A stretch of 64,000 nucleotides of DNA, taken from contig OZ251229.1 of the NCBI GenBank assembly GCA_965240325.2, forward strand, positions 1,550,001-1,614,000. The letters are read 5' to 3'. Of this stretch, positions 31,002 through 42,094 are shown piece by piece; the stretch's first letter is position 1, and the number at the start of each line of letters is the position of its first letter. Below the pieces are notes generated by a model, which was not told the DNA's origin, ran no database searches, and saw only the letters and a list, made by a program, of their open reading frames with translations. The stretch is from Rebecca billardiae RCC1528 (Eukaryota > Haptophyta). Both the position numbers and the translations under genes were made by a program.

Positions 31002-31700
31002 ATGGTGGCGGCGCAGTCGAGGGAGGTGCGCCATCCGGACAGCGCGGCGGCGCGGCGCGCGGCCGAGCGCGGGAGCCTGGGCGGCGGCGGGCGTGCGGCG
31101 GGGCATGTGCTGCCCGAGAGGCTGGCGCACTCGCCCAGCGCCGCCGCGCACACCGCTGCCGACCTCGCGCGCACGACCTCCGTCAACTCCTCCGTCAGCG
31201 GCGGAGAGCGCGTCGCCTCGCCGCCCACGCTGCCGCCCAGCCGGTTCGTCATCCGAGCGCTCGCCGGGCGCCCGCGGCGTGCGCCGGGCCGCGGTCGCCG
31301 CCTACTAACTAAGTGGTGGGACCGCCGCTGGGGGGCGGGGCGGGCGGAGGAGATGGCGGTGGCGAAGGAGGACGCGGTGGTGGACGTGGACGTCACGCAG
31401 TCCGGGCTGCACTGGCTCATCCACCTCCTCTCTGCACTCGACCAGCCGCCGTCACCGACGGCGCAGCAGCTGGCGGCGGCGCGACGGATGGTGGCGGGCG
31501 CGGCCGCGGCTGAGGCGGGCGCGCGCCGCGCGCGCCGCTGCGGCGGCGTGGAGCGGCGGGAGCTGAGCGGCGCGCTGCTGCACACGCAGTCACGCTGCGC
31601 ACGTGCTGCAGACGCTGTACGAGCGCGCCACCGCCGACGCCGTCGCGCCGCCGCTGCCCCCGCCGCACCGGCACCGTCCGACCGTCCGACCGTGTCGTAG
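31002..31700 (+). pseudogene. Coding-like fragment inside the composite element
   Basis: The frame reads MVAAQSREVRHPDSAAARRA and later VNSSVSGGERVASPPTLPPS and GLHWLIHLLSALDQPPSPTA, with codon bias like real exons. The sequence HVLQTLYERATADAVAPPLP that would naturally continue it near 31600 is in another frame, so a frameshift or lost intron is likely. A diverged relative of its first part occurs just upstream (about 30770-30950). No family recognised. Confidence 0.35.
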
Positions 31701-31771
31701 TCACAAGCCGCGGAGCCTGCTGCTCACATTCACAAGCTCACTAGCTGCGTCGTGATGGTGACTAGCCACTA

Positions 31772-31886
31772 GGGCCGTGCGCCCTCAACTTCGTTGTTCA
31801 CTACCCGAAGATCGGCGTAGCCGATATCATGATCGGCTACGCCGATCTTCGGGTAGTAAACAACGAATTTGAGGGCGCACGGCCCT
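31772..31886. repeat. 115-base near-perfect palindrome (hairpin)
   Basis: Arms of about 55 bases run from AGGGCCGTGCGCCCTCAA to GATCGGCGTAGCCGAT and back, with about two mismatches. The loop is only a few bases. The end motif GGCCGTGCGCC is shared with the outer ends of the composite element that contains it. It could be a tiny MITE. Confidence 0.9.
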
Positions 31887-31925
31887 GGTAGTCGTCGCGT
31901 TCTTCACCGAATCACGATCTGACGA

Positions 31926-32306
31926 TCACGATGCGCGCGCCGCCGGCGCGTCGCCGTGCAGGAGGCGCGGGCGCGAGTAATCGACGCGATCGACGGCCTC
32001 GGGGGGCTGCGCCGTGTCGAACTCGACGCGCAGCAGCCGCAGCGCCTCCGCCCGGTGCGCTTCGGGCAGCCCTGCTGTGGCCGCGCGCAGCGCGGAGATC
32101 GCGCTCGGCAGCGCCGAGCTCGCCCGTCTCAGCCTCGCAGTCCTCGCTCGGCACAGCCTCGCGCACTCGGCGGGATCGGCGCAGCGTCGGACGAGCTCGC
32201 GCAGCTCGTTGTCGGCGTCGGCGGGGAAGAGCGTCGCGAGCAGCCGCGGCTCGAGCCTGTCTAGGACCTCCCGCAGCCGCAGCAGCCGCTCCTTGCACGC
32301 CTTTGT
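31926..32306 (-). pseudogene. Orphan exon-like fragment (126 codons, no Met)
   Basis: A stop-free minus-strand frame begins right after an acceptor-like CTGACAG and reads TKACKERLLRLREVLDRLEP, then ATLFPADADNELRELVRRCA, ending at TGA 31926-31928. It has strong G/C third-position bias and the texture of a helical globular domain. There is no initiator Met and no partner exon nearby, so it is best read as a captured last exon. Family unknown. Confidence 0.5.
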
Positions 32307-32641
32307 CTGTCAGCCTCGCCGCCGCGTCGATCGATGCACTCGGTGCGGGGGCCGCTCGGTGCGCGTCGGCGTCGCCGCGGGTGCTGTCGGCCGACGGCCC
32401 GGAGCGCGAGGGCTACTGCGAGCACGGGCGAGAGGGGAGCACGTCGTCGCCCGTAGCATATGCCAACTCGCCATCGTCGCGGGCTCGCCGCTCACGTGTC
32501 AGGCAGTCAGGCATCCGCGTCGAGTGAGCGCCAGAGCCGCTCACGGTCAGTCAGTGCGCGCCGCGCGCGGCTCGCGCGCCAAACAAACGCCCGCCCATGC
32601 GCCAGTCAAGCCGTGGATGGAGACTCGAGACCGGCGGACGA

Positions 32642-32772
32642 GAGCAAAACAGATGTGCGCGGTCCAGCTCGTGCTGCGAGGACTCGCCCAGGCCTCGTCG
32701 CGAGCAAAACAGATAGATTGATGTGCGCGCTCCAGCTCGTGCTGCCAGCCAGGACTCGCCCAGCCTCGTCGG
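32642..32772 (+). repeat. Tandem duplication of ~65 bases
   Basis: Two copies of GAGCAAAACAGAT to GTGCGCG(G/C)TCCAGCTCGT and GGACTCGCCCA lie head to tail. A looser relative of the flanking CGCTCACGGTCAG sequence occurs at both 32538 and 32830. The surrounding 32.3-33.4 kb has no secure gene. Confidence 0.8.
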
Positions 32773-33402
32773 CGTTGCCCGCAGATCTGCGCGCGCTGCT
32801 TGCCGCGCCGCCATGCGCAGCCAGAGAGAGGCTCACGGTCAGCGCGCCGCACGCGGAGCCATCACAGCTCGGCCGTGGTCATGGACGGCGCGAGCGTGAG
32901 TGAGCGGTGAGGGTTCGGGGCGAGCGACTCGTCTGAACATGCCGAGAGCCGAGAGCCTCAGCTGCGCGGCGTGCAGCGTGGCGCGCGCGGGCGCGCGCAT
33001 GGTCAGCTGGAAAGACAGCGAGAAACGCGCCTCGCCCCCACGCGCCACGCGCTTTCGTGACCCAGAGTATCACACACGAGGCCGCCGACGAGCCGGTCGA
33101 CAACGGCCATTCGGCTCGTTGCGTGCGACGTGCTCGGTTGGAAAACGCACTGGGCCGAAGAGGCATGGCAGGGTGGGGCGCGCGGGGTGAACGAGGCACG
33201 AATGCGATGGCGACGGCCGTTGGGACCCGCCGCAGCTGCGCGCACCTGCGCTGAGTCTTGTCGGATTGAACGATCGCGTGCAGTGCCCGCCTGCTCGCGA
33301 GCCCGCGTCTGCGTCGGGCCAAGGCAGCGCGCCTTTTGGTCGCGCGAAGCCGTACGTGTGAGACTGCGGTACACGTACCCATTTTCAGAGAGCTCATATT
33401 GA

Positions 33403-33897
33403 TTCCAGATAGAGCACAACGCGTCGATTGACACCCGCATTGGCTTTGAATCAATTTGCAACACAAGGTGAGGAATCTTGAATCACAAACAGGGCAAATA
33501 TTGACCTTTCCGCTCAGGCTGTCCAGGACACACTCATTACACTTCTTTTCAGAGAGCTCCGTTAATCCTCGCAGATAGAGACGATGTCGAATGCCACCCG
33601 CATTGGGCCAAGAAGGCGAAGGCCATTTGTGCTATTCAGCGAGGGAATTGTCCTATTAGTATCTATGCCTGAACAAAGAGATTAATACGAGCAGGGGAAT
33701 CGGATAGTACGAACGCAATCAAGCGTCATCATGGGCGTTGAATGCCATTCACTAGCAGCTCTCCCCCTGCTACAAGTACAAAATCCCCACCAGCATCACG
33801 CGCGCGCCATTATCTTTTTTGATTTTGCGGAGCACGTGCGCCGCCCCCCCCGGCTTTCGCTCACGCTCAGACCTTTCGGGGGGGCCGTGCGCCATAA
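33403..33897. repeat. Right terminal repeat of the composite element (intact, empty-site copy)
   Basis: It runs inward from GGGGCCGTGCGCCATAA. It contains CTCACGCTCAGACCTTTCGG uninterrupted at the place where the left copy was split, which gives the pre-insertion sequence of the retrotransposon target. Confidence 0.88.
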
Positions 33898-34317
33898 ATA
33901 ATTAGAGAGTAGTGATTAGACGACTCTGAGTGATGATGTCATGATGAGTGATGAGACTGGGCTCTGGCTCTGCCTGCTGACAGCTGACGGACAGACGGTC
34001 TGAGACTGTGAGTACTGAGTGACTCGGACCGTGAGACTGAGACTGAGAGTCCGCCACTCTTCAGACTTCAGGCACTAGTCTCAATCAGGCAATCAGCACT
34101 CAGCAGTGGCGTGTGGTGTGCTTCGTTGGCCTCGTCCTCGTCGTACACCGCGCTGCCACTGATGCCGATGCGGCACTCCCGATTCGACGGAATATCGCCG
34201 TATATCGGATTCGAGTCGTCGCCGTAGCAGGGCGTAGCTCCGATTCCGGAGTCGTCGCCCGGATCGTCAGACCGTGTAATCGCGCCGCGACATCAGCCAC
34301 CACGCCCGGAGGCCGGA
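33898..34317. other. Intergenic spacer
   Basis: No gene. It has a low-complexity stretch rich in GACTGAGACTGAG-like steps around 34020-34050. Confidence 0.6.
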
Positions 34318-36202
34318 TCACATCTCGAGGAAGCCCACGCCAACGCCGTCGGGGAGCGGGCAGTACGCCGAGCACATCACTCGCTGCAGCGCGCCTGTGC
34401 GCGACAGCGCGCCGAGCGCCGCTGCGGCCAGCGCTACTCCAGCCGCGGCGCCGCGCCAGCCGACCCGCGCCTGCCCGGGCTCGTGCGTAGCCTCGCCCGC
34501 CGGGCCCGCAGGGCCGTCGACGGCCTCCACCTGCTGGGCCATCGGCGCGGCTTCAGCCGTAATCAGATCGTCGGCTTTGCCGGACGCGCCGGTCGAGCCG
34601 TTCGCGCCGACGTCCTCGTCTTCGACACGATCATCTCCGCCCGCCTCGGCTTCAGCCTCTGCCCGCGCGCACTCGACGGCGTCTGCGCCCACGTCCTGGA
34701 GAAGCTGCGCGAGCAGCTCGGCGCCGTTCAGCTCGCCGGGTGACGCTGCGCGCAGGTTGTGCCCAAGGGCCCAGAAGCGCTGCATGTCCGCGGGCGAGCA
34801 GCCCCGCAGGTAGGAGAGCGCGTGCTTGACGAAGGCCTCGGCCAGCAGCATGTGCGCGAGCTGCTGCGGCACGTGCCCGCCATCCGCCAGCGCGGCAAGC
34901 CTGGCGTCGTACTCGGAGTGCAGCTGCACGAGCACGTCCATGGCGATCTGCGAGGCGAGCTGCGGCGGCATGACGGGCGGGACGTCGTCCGCGTACACCT
35001 CGGCGTCCTCCTCCTCCGAGCCGGCTGCCGACGTCTCGTCCGAGGCAGCCTCCGCCTGGGCGACCGGGGCGTCAGCCGCAGCCTCCGCACCGGCAGAGGC
35101 GTCCTCGCCGGCCGCGCGGTCGATGGCGCGGTGCACCGCGCTCCCGGCGGCGGCGCTCGCCAGGCCCGCGCTAGCCTCACTCTCCTCCGCCGGAATCCCC
35201 CGCGCGTCCGCGATCAGCTCGTTGAGCAGGTCGAAGCCCGTCGAGCCCGGCTCCTCGCCCGCGTCGCCCAGCAGCGTGAACACGCCGTTCACGAGCGCCT
35301 CGTCCTGCCGCTGCAGGAAGGCGAGCGCGTTGCGGAGCAGCACCTCGGAGAAGAGGACTGCGCGGGAGCGTTCGGGATGTGTGTGCGCGCGCCCAGCCGT
35401 CGGTCAGCCGCGTCGCGTGCGCGTGTGGTGCGCGCAGCGCCGCAGGGGGTCGCGGCGGGGGCGGCGGGGCGCGCGCGCGCGCACCGGCCAGCTGGCGCTG
35501 CTCGAGCTCAGCACCGTGCGCGGCGCACACGGCGTCCCACTTGAGCGAGAACTCGTGCGCGACGTGGTCCAGCGCAGCGCACGTCGCGTCCACCTGCGCG
35601 CTGTGCAGTCCCTCCTCCTCTGCCTGCGGCTCATCGTTCACATCCGCGTGCGCACCGTCGTCGAGCGGATCAGCGTCAGCCAGGCCCTCCTGCTCCGCGT
35701 CTGCGTCGGACTCGGTCTGCTCCGCGGCGGCGGCCTCGTGCGCGCGCGCCAGCATCGCGTTCAGCGCGACGATGCCGTCGTCAGGGCCCGTGGCGAAGAC
35801 GCGCACGTGGTCCTCCACGACGCCGCGGCCGTGCTTGGCACAGATCTCGTGCAGCTTGGCCAGGCCGTACCGCAGCATCGTCTCGGCCTGGACGAGCTCG
35901 CGCTGCGCCTCGGCCTCGGGGTCCTCGTCACTCGCGTCATCCTCGTCGCTCGTCGAGTCGGCCGCCGCCGGCGAGCCCGCGCCTTCGAGGTGCATAGTCT
36001 CGAGCGTGTCGAGCAGGAGGCCGGGCTGCGAGCCGTACAGACCGCGCGCCGACGGCGTCGGCTCCTCCGGCAGGGTGTCGACCGTGAGCGGGCCGCACGA
36101 CGGCGGCGCGCCGCCGACGGTCTCCGCCTTCGACGGCGGCGCATCGGCCGGCACATTCACGCTGAGCGGAGGCGCGTTCTCGTCGTTCGCCAGCATGTCC
36201 AC
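34318..36202 (-). CDS. Unknown acidic protein with C-terminal membrane segment
   Basis: Two exons (36202-35485 and 35357-34318) join in phase across a 127-base GT-AG intron and give 585 residues. I do not recognise a family. Residues ~85-110 are acidic (STSDEDDASDEDPEAEAQRE). Helical segments follow on both sides of the intron (EFSLKWDAVCAAHGAELEQR, then LFSEVLLRNALAFLQRQDEA). Acidic Ala/Glu-rich linkers flank a third helical segment (LASQIAMDVLVQLHSEYDAR to LLAEAFVKHALSYL). Near the C-terminus WRGAAAGVALAAAALGAL is a likely single tail-anchor segment, with the short tail SAYCPLPDGVGVGFLEM. It diverges from the NEK-type kinase across 276 bases. Confidence 0.75.
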
Positions 36203-36478
36203 GCGTGCACCTGCGCACTTCGAATTGCCGCCGTCTCAAGCCGCTGCGCGCCGGCCGTTGCCCAAGCCGAGCGCCGCAGATCAAACGTTCAGCAAGTCAG
36301 CCCCGACCGGACTGGCCACAACCTGTCCGGACCGGGAGGAACAAAGTACATTAGTACGCCGATACCCCCATAGTCAATAGAGTATTATGTGACTGACTTA
36401 CTTGTAGCGGCCGCCATCGTTCTATCATAAAGTAGGTAGCTCCGACACGCTGGCTGCCAAGGTGGGCTTGGCGCTGGC
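36203..36478. promoter_or_regulatory. Bidirectional promoter region
   Basis: This is the spacer between two divergent ATGs. No motif is recognised. A shared promoter is inferred from layout. Confidence 0.4.
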
Positions 36479-39400
36479 ATGGACGGCGAGGCGGCCGAGG
36501 ACGACGAGTTTGGCGGGGCCGACGGGGAGGCGAGGCTGCGCGAGCTCGAGGAGATCCGGTGCATCGGCCGCGGCGCGACTGGGCAGGCGATCCTCGCGCG
36601 CGCGCCGCGCAGCGGTCGGCTGTACGTCGTGAAGCACATACTGCTGCCCGCACTGCCCGAGCAGGGCAGCCTGGGCGTGGAGGTGGAGGCGCTGCAGCGG
36701 TTGGAGCACCCCAACGTGGTGCGCTTCTACGGCTCGTACCTCGACCGCGCGGGCGCGCAGCCCAAGCGGTGCATCGCCATGGAGTACTGCGACTCTGGCA
36801 CGCTCGCGCAGTGGATGCAGCTGCGCTGGGACGCGGTGCACGAGGACGAGCGCTGGGGGCTGATCTCCGAGGACGAGATCATGGCGTGCTTCGCGCAGAT
36901 TGTGGAGGGGCTTGCGCACGTGCACGCCAAGAAGGTGCTCCACCGCGACCTCAAGGGTGCGCGCCGGCGCGCGCGACCTGCGCGGGGCGGCCATGCGAGC
37001 GCCCGTCGCCAACAACCGTGCGTGGCCGCGTGGCCGCGCGGCCGCGCGCGCGCTGCGCAGCCGAGAACATCCTGCTGCACCGCGACGACGTGCTCAAGCT
37101 GGGTGATTTTGGCGTGAGCCGCATCCTCAACACCACCACCGCGATGGCATCGACTTGCATCGGCAGTGCGTGCTTGGCGCGGCGGCGTGTGCGCTGCGCG
37201 GAGCACGGGTGCGCGCCCTGCGCCTGACGGCCTGCGGCGGTGTGCGCCGTCCGCGCGCCCGCGCGCAGCACCCTACTATCTGAGCCCCGAGATGGTCGAG
37301 GGCCAGCCTTACTCGTACAAGAGCGACGTGTGGGCCCTCGGCGTGCTGCTGTACAAGATGGCCGCCGCGAAGCCGCCCTTCCAAGGTGCGCGCGCGCCGG
37401 CCGCACACGAGCCCTCACCCAGGGCCTGCGCTCAGCCCGCCTTCTCGCCGTGTGCGCGTGTGGGTGTGCTGTGCGCGCGCGCAGGGAGCAACATCGCGAT
37501 GGTGGGGAACAACATCCGCAGGGCCGAGTACAAGGCGCTGCCGCCGCGCTACTCTGCAGACTTCCACTACCTGGTCGCGCAGCTCCTGCAGACCAGCCCC
37601 GAGCAGCGGCCGTCCGCTGAGGAGCTGCTGTCGATGCCGTACGTGCAGCGGCATCAGAAGCGCGTGCGCAGGCGGCACCGCGCGCGCGCGCTCTCGCCCG
37701 ACGAGCTGCCGCCCTCGCGCATCCCGGTGCCGCGCCGGCCGACGACGCCGGGCACGCCCGGCAGCGTGTCGGCCCTCCGCTTTGCGCCGACATCTGCGCA
37801 CGCGGCCGACGCCGCCGCGGCCGCGGCCGGCGCAGACGCAGCGGCCGCACAGCCAGCGGGCGGCGAGGCGGCGGTGGCTGGGGCGGCGGCGCGCGCCCAT
37901 GGGATGGGAGCCGCCGCGTCCCTCGCGCCCGACGCCGCCGCCGCCGAGGCCGCGGCGAGAGCCGCGCCGCCGGCGCCGCGCGACTCGCCTGCCCGCGCCG
38001 CCGGCGCGCGCTCGCCTGGCGGCCGTCGCACCACCGCCGAGCTGGGCTCGCCACCGTCGTCTGCGGGCAGGCGCTCGCCGTCAGCGAGTCGGCGTGGCGT
38101 GCCGGCGCTGCCGAGCGCGGCGAGCGCTGCCGCCGGCGTATGCGCCGGCGCCGAGCAGCTCTCGGCGCCTCCGCCGCTGCGCACGCCGCCGGGCCGCTCG
38201 CCGCGTGCCGATGAGCCCGCGCCGGACCTGTTGCAGTCACCAACCGGCCGGCGGCTCAGCAGCCCCGCGGCCATGAGCGGCTGCTCCTCGGCCGCCTCCT
38301 CGCCCTCGGGCTCATTCAGGCGGCAGGCGCGCGTGCCCTGCAGCAGCCCTGCGCCCGTGAGCGGCTGCTCTTCCGCCGCCTCCTCGCCCTCGGGCTCATT
38401 CAGGCGGCAGGCGCGCGTGCTCGGCCGCGGCATGCTCAGCCCGACGGCCGCGTCCGCGGCCAAGGCGCTCAGGTCACCGCCGCTCGCGCCGAGCGCCGGC
38501 CGGCCGCCGGCGTGCTCTCGCGCCGCGTCGCACGGCTCGGGCGCGCCGCCGCCGCCGCCACCGCCGCCGCCGGCCGTCCCCTCCGACGGCCGCCCGAGCG
38601 GAGCCTCGGCGCACGCGACGCGCCGCTCTGTAGATGGCACGGCGCGCGCGCGGCGCAGCGGCGCGTGCTCGAGCCCGGCGCGCACGTCCAGCGCCGGCGG
38701 CTCGGGCCGTGGCGGACTCTCGCGCCCGGGCTCGCGCGGCGTCCCGCGCGCGCGCGCGGCCACCGCCGCCGAGCTGCCCGCGGCCGCGCGCGCGCCCGCC
38801 ACCGTCCCGAGCGGCGCCTCCTCGCCCGCGCACGCCCGGCTCGAGCAGGAGCGACGGGACCGCGAGCGGCTTGGCGCGGACGAGATCGCGCGGCGGCGGC
38901 GCTCGGAGCTGGACGAGCTGCGCACGCAGAAGGACGCGCTGCGCGCCGCCGCGGCGGAGCTCGCGTCTCGGCAGCTGCCGGCGGCGCCCCGCTCGCCGAG
39001 CGCGCGCGTCCCCGGCCGCATGGCGCGCGCGCTCTCTGTCGACAGCGTGAGCGGAGTGCTCGCAGCCGCCGAGCACCACGGCCTGCGAGGCGCAGACGAC
39101 GGGCGGAGCGGCGGCGCTGCCGAGGAGCATCCCGCCGACGCGAGCGTGGGCGCCGCGCGCGTGCTGCCGAGCGAGGTGCTCGTGCCCTCGCCCGACGGCG
39201 TGGGCGCGCACCGGCTGCACCTCGTGCCCTCGCCCGGCTCATTCGTGCACAGCGGCGGCTCGGCGTCGTCCGGAGCGCCGACGGCTCCCGTCTCCAGCCG
39301 CTCGACGGCGCGCTCGGCGCCCGACGCCTCCGCCGACGAGACGCCGCCGCTCGCGCCGCCGGGGATGCCTGCGCCGCCGCGCGCGTCGGCGTCCGTCCCG

Positions 39401-39730
39401 GCGCTCACGCTGGCGTGGGGCGCGCTGCGCGTGGGCGGCGGCGAGCTGAGCGAGGTGCACGCACTCACCGCCAAGATGGCCACGCGCGTCTCCAGCCTGC
39501 AGGGGATCGAGCTGCCGCTCAGCAGCGAGCTGCTGTCCGTCTCGCGAGGGCACAGCGCCAGGGCGGAGGACGAGGGGGCGGACGGCCGCTCGGAGCAGCT
39601 GCTGGCCCGCCCTGGCACCGGTGGCGCCGGCGGCGCCGGCGGCGCCGGCGGCGCCGCCAGCCACGCAGCAGGCGCAGCCGCGCCCGGCACTGAGGCGAGG
39701 CCGGCGCCGCTGAATGCTATTGTCGGCTGA
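36479..39730 (+). CDS. NEK-type Ser/Thr protein kinase with long Ala/Ser/Pro tail
   Basis: Exons 36479-36956, 37061-37165, 37269-37385 and 37485-39730 splice in frame to 981 residues. The kinase domain is N-terminal (about 22-300). It has the glycine loop CIGRGATGQAI, lysine in YVVKHIL, HRDLKAENILL (formed across intron 1), GDFGVSR and GTPYYLSPEMVEG (formed across intron 2). The GTPYYLSPE segment is characteristic of NIMA-related kinases, which act in cell cycle and ciliary control. The ~680-residue C-terminal part is low-complexity and basic in places, with a perfect-frame 28-residue duplication (GCSSAASSPSGSFRRQARV twice, 84 bases apart at 38275 and 38359) and a short charged coiled-coil-like stretch (EQERRDRERLGADEIARRRR). 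The second and third exon borders are each fixed by conserved kinase residues. Confidence 0.9.
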
Positions 39731-39901
39731 CGACGGCGACGGCGGGTGTGACCCGATGACGTTGACGACAGCATCTTGTATATAGTCTACTCAGAGGACG
39801 TGATCTGCGTATAAGATTTCGTCATGACTGTGACGACGTAGTCGACGACTGTCGTCGTCCGACTTTCATCAAGAATGCTGCTGCTGATGATGATGATATA
39901 A

Positions 39902-39945
<44 letters not shown>

Positions 39946-40032
39946 GCGTTAATATATACGCGATATGATCATCGCGTCATCAAGTCATCAGGCTCATCAG
40001 CGCGCAGCATTTGACTTATTATTCATCGTCAT
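39731..40032. other. 3' spacer with TA microsatellite
   Basis: AT-rich convergent spacer. A (TA)n run spans about 39908-39944. No coding signal. Confidence 0.8.
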
Positions 40033-41196
40033 TCATTGCTGACGAGGCCAGTGACTCGGATGAAGCAGCAGTGATGATGAGGGGCTGTGCTCGTGATGGC
40101 CAAGCACGTGGCCGGCGAGAAGATCGAGGCTGACGCCGAGCACAGACGAGGCTTGCCCAATGCAGCCAGATGCGGCGAGCTTGTCAATGCACTCCACGAC
40201 GCGGAGCGGCGGCGGGCGCATCGTCGGCATCGGCGTGACCTGCCCACGGATGTTTGGGAACGCACGGACGGCGCTGCCATGTGACGCAGGCCGCGTTCCC
40301 TCTGGGCCGAGAGCGAGCTCCATGGCGAACTCCTGCGCGTTCGGTTGGGCATGCATGTGCTCGAGTGCGTTCCACGCCGTGTCCTCGCCCGTCATCACGA
40401 GGAGAAGCAGCTGCACCACCTGCCCCAGCCGGCCGCTCCGCTGCTCGATTCCCAGCGCCGAGCACAGGCGCACGGCCGTCGCCAGCGAGCAGCTCTCAGC
40501 ATAGCCTTCAAATTCGTCTGACTGCCAGTCGGGGTCCGAGTAGCGCATCGCAAGGAGCTGCTCGCACCGAGGCGGTGCGTCCTCACTTGGAACGAGCGCG
40601 AACACTCTCATCGCGTAGAAGTACCCGTGCTCTGCTTCAGTCGCAAAGAGCACACGCGGTCCGGGCCGTGCGCCGCATGGTGGGAGCGTGAAGAAGCAGC
40701 GTTTGAGGTTGGCCTGGCCGGCGCGCGAGCCGTACGTGCCGCCGTGGAAGTAGAGCGAGCTAGCTACCGCCGCCATCTCCTCAGGGCTGAACAGCCGCTC
40801 GTGTACATCACGGGTGTCGTGTGGCGATGACATCACCACATTGTGATCGAGCGCCGACAGCGCGCGCCGCAGATCGAAACGGCCGCACACCTCCATGCAC
40901 AGGCGCTCAAAGTACTGCGGGCTCGCGTTGGCCTTGCGCTCGTCGATCTCTGCGCGCCAGCAGCCGAGGGCGCTCGCCTCGGCGGAGCGCAGGTGTGCCG
41001 GATCCATCAGGAATCGCTCGAGCGAGTCCGAGTGCAGAAGGAGCGGCAAACGGTCGTCAGAGTCGTGCAGTGCGGCGACAGCGTGCACGACATCGACGCT
41101 GTCCTCACAGAACGTCAGAACATGCTCGACAAGCTCGGCCGAGAGATCGGAGAAGCACGCCTTCCGGCGCGCGCGCGGCGCGTCGAGCTTCTGCAT
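40033..41196 (-). CDS. F-box-like unknown protein
   Basis: Intronless, 387 residues. The N-terminal FSDLSAELVEHVLTFCEDSV resembles the start of an F-box, which would link it to SCF ubiquitin ligases, but the rest of that motif is weak. The remainder (for example FHGGTYGSRAGQANLKRCFF and LRVVECIDKLAASGCIGQAS) matches nothing I know. Codons are less strictly GC-ended than in the neighbours, but the frame is uninterrupted. The F-box reading is tentative. Confidence 0.6.
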   Translation of the reverse strand: MQKLDAPRARRKACFSDLSAELVEHVLTFCEDSVDVVHAVAALHDSDDRLPLLLHSDSLERFLMDPAHLRSAEASALGCWRAEIDERKANASPQYFERLCMEVCGRFDLRRALSALDHNVVMSSPHDTRDVHERLFSPEEMAAVASSLYFHGGTYGSRAGQANLKRCFFTLPPCGARPGPRVLFATEAEHGYFYAMRVFALVPSEDAPPRCEQLLAMRYSDPDWQSDEFEGYAESCSLATAVRLCSALGIEQRSGRLGQVVQLLLLVMTGEDTAWNALEHMHAQPNAQEFAMELALGPEGTRPASHGSAVRAFPNIRGQVTPMPTMRPPPLRVVECIDKLAASGCIGQASSVLGVSLDLLAGHVLGHHEHSPSSSLLLHPSHWPRQQ

Positions 41197-41408
41197 GCGG
41201 GGGGCGTCAGCGTTCGTGAATGACGCTGAGGGAGACGCCGGTCGCCGGCGCGCCGCGCGCCAAAGCTCGCGGCGAGATCAATCGTCGATCCCGGCATGCA
41301 CTTTGGCTTTGCACCACAAGTACTGAATGACCAGCGAGACCCGCTTTTTCCGCAGTGCGATACTCACTGCGATCGGTCGCTGACGAACGGGCGGCGGGGC
41401 GCTTGAGT

Positions 41409-41520
41409 ATGGACGTGGCTCCGCCACGCGCGCCGAGGCTGGTGAGCGTTACGACCATATTCTACGACGCGCGCGCCGCGCCATCCACCTGCTTCCTTGC
41501 CTCCGACGAGGGTCTTCTGC
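41409..41520 (+). repeat. Dispersed repeat, copy 1 (partner at 62172-62284)
   Basis: Both copies start ATGGACGTGGCT and contain GCGCCATC then TGCTTCCTTGCCT or CGCTTCCTTGCCT, then GTCTTCTGC. In the matching frame both read as related peptides (FLASDEGLL here, FLACDARLL at 62 kb). Confidence 0.7.
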
Positions 41521-42094
41521 CAGATATGAATTCTGATGAAGACAGAGTCTGAGACCGGACGGGAACGGTGCTTCAAGGTGTTTTAATACTGCTCTGAGTG
41601 CTCATGAACAGTGTCACGACCCTCACTCACCTGCTTACAGCGGCCGAGTTGCAACTGGTTGGGCATCAGAGATCGGTTCGTGTCCGACGCTGCAACGGCG
41701 GACGGGCCCTCAATAGACATCGCAATACGGCTTATATGATGACTATACCTCGGCAGCATCGGCAAGCGGCTAATGGCAAGCGGTACCGCGTATGCCGTCA
41801 CTGTCACACTCTGCAGCAGCCGCCACTCGCCAGTGGCGTTACACTTAGTTACGGTTCATCGTCTCAGTCATTATGACTACTGAATACTGCCACTGGCGTT
41901 GCCACTCATCCGCTGACTGCTGGCCGCGCAGGGCCGCGCGGGTTAGTCGCATCGGTCTACGGGATGAAGTGAGTCCGCTGCGCCGCCGGGGCGCCAGTGA
42001 GCCCCTGAGGCTTCAATCATCGTCACTCAATAATCATCAGCAATATATGATTATGCCTATGGCCTGTCGGCTGAGTCTGTGCCGCAACAGACGA

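Larger units (their letters stand above)
26393..33897. mobile_element. Composite element with ~0.5 kb inverted terminal repeats and captured gene fragments
   Basis: The left terminal repeat (26393-26412 plus 30075-30658, split by a retrotransposon) is the inverted copy of the right terminal repeat (33403-33897). The outer ends read TTATGGCGCACGGCCCC and its complement GGGGCCGTGCGCCATAA. A third, solo copy of the terminal repeat lies at 52905-53300. Without the retrotransposon the element would be about 3.8 kb. Its ~2.7 kb interior holds two host-like coding fragments and a hairpin, but no transposase that I can see. The architecture resembles a non-autonomous Mutator-like, gene-capturing element. 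The superfamily is inference because no convincing target duplication was found. Confidence 0.6.
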
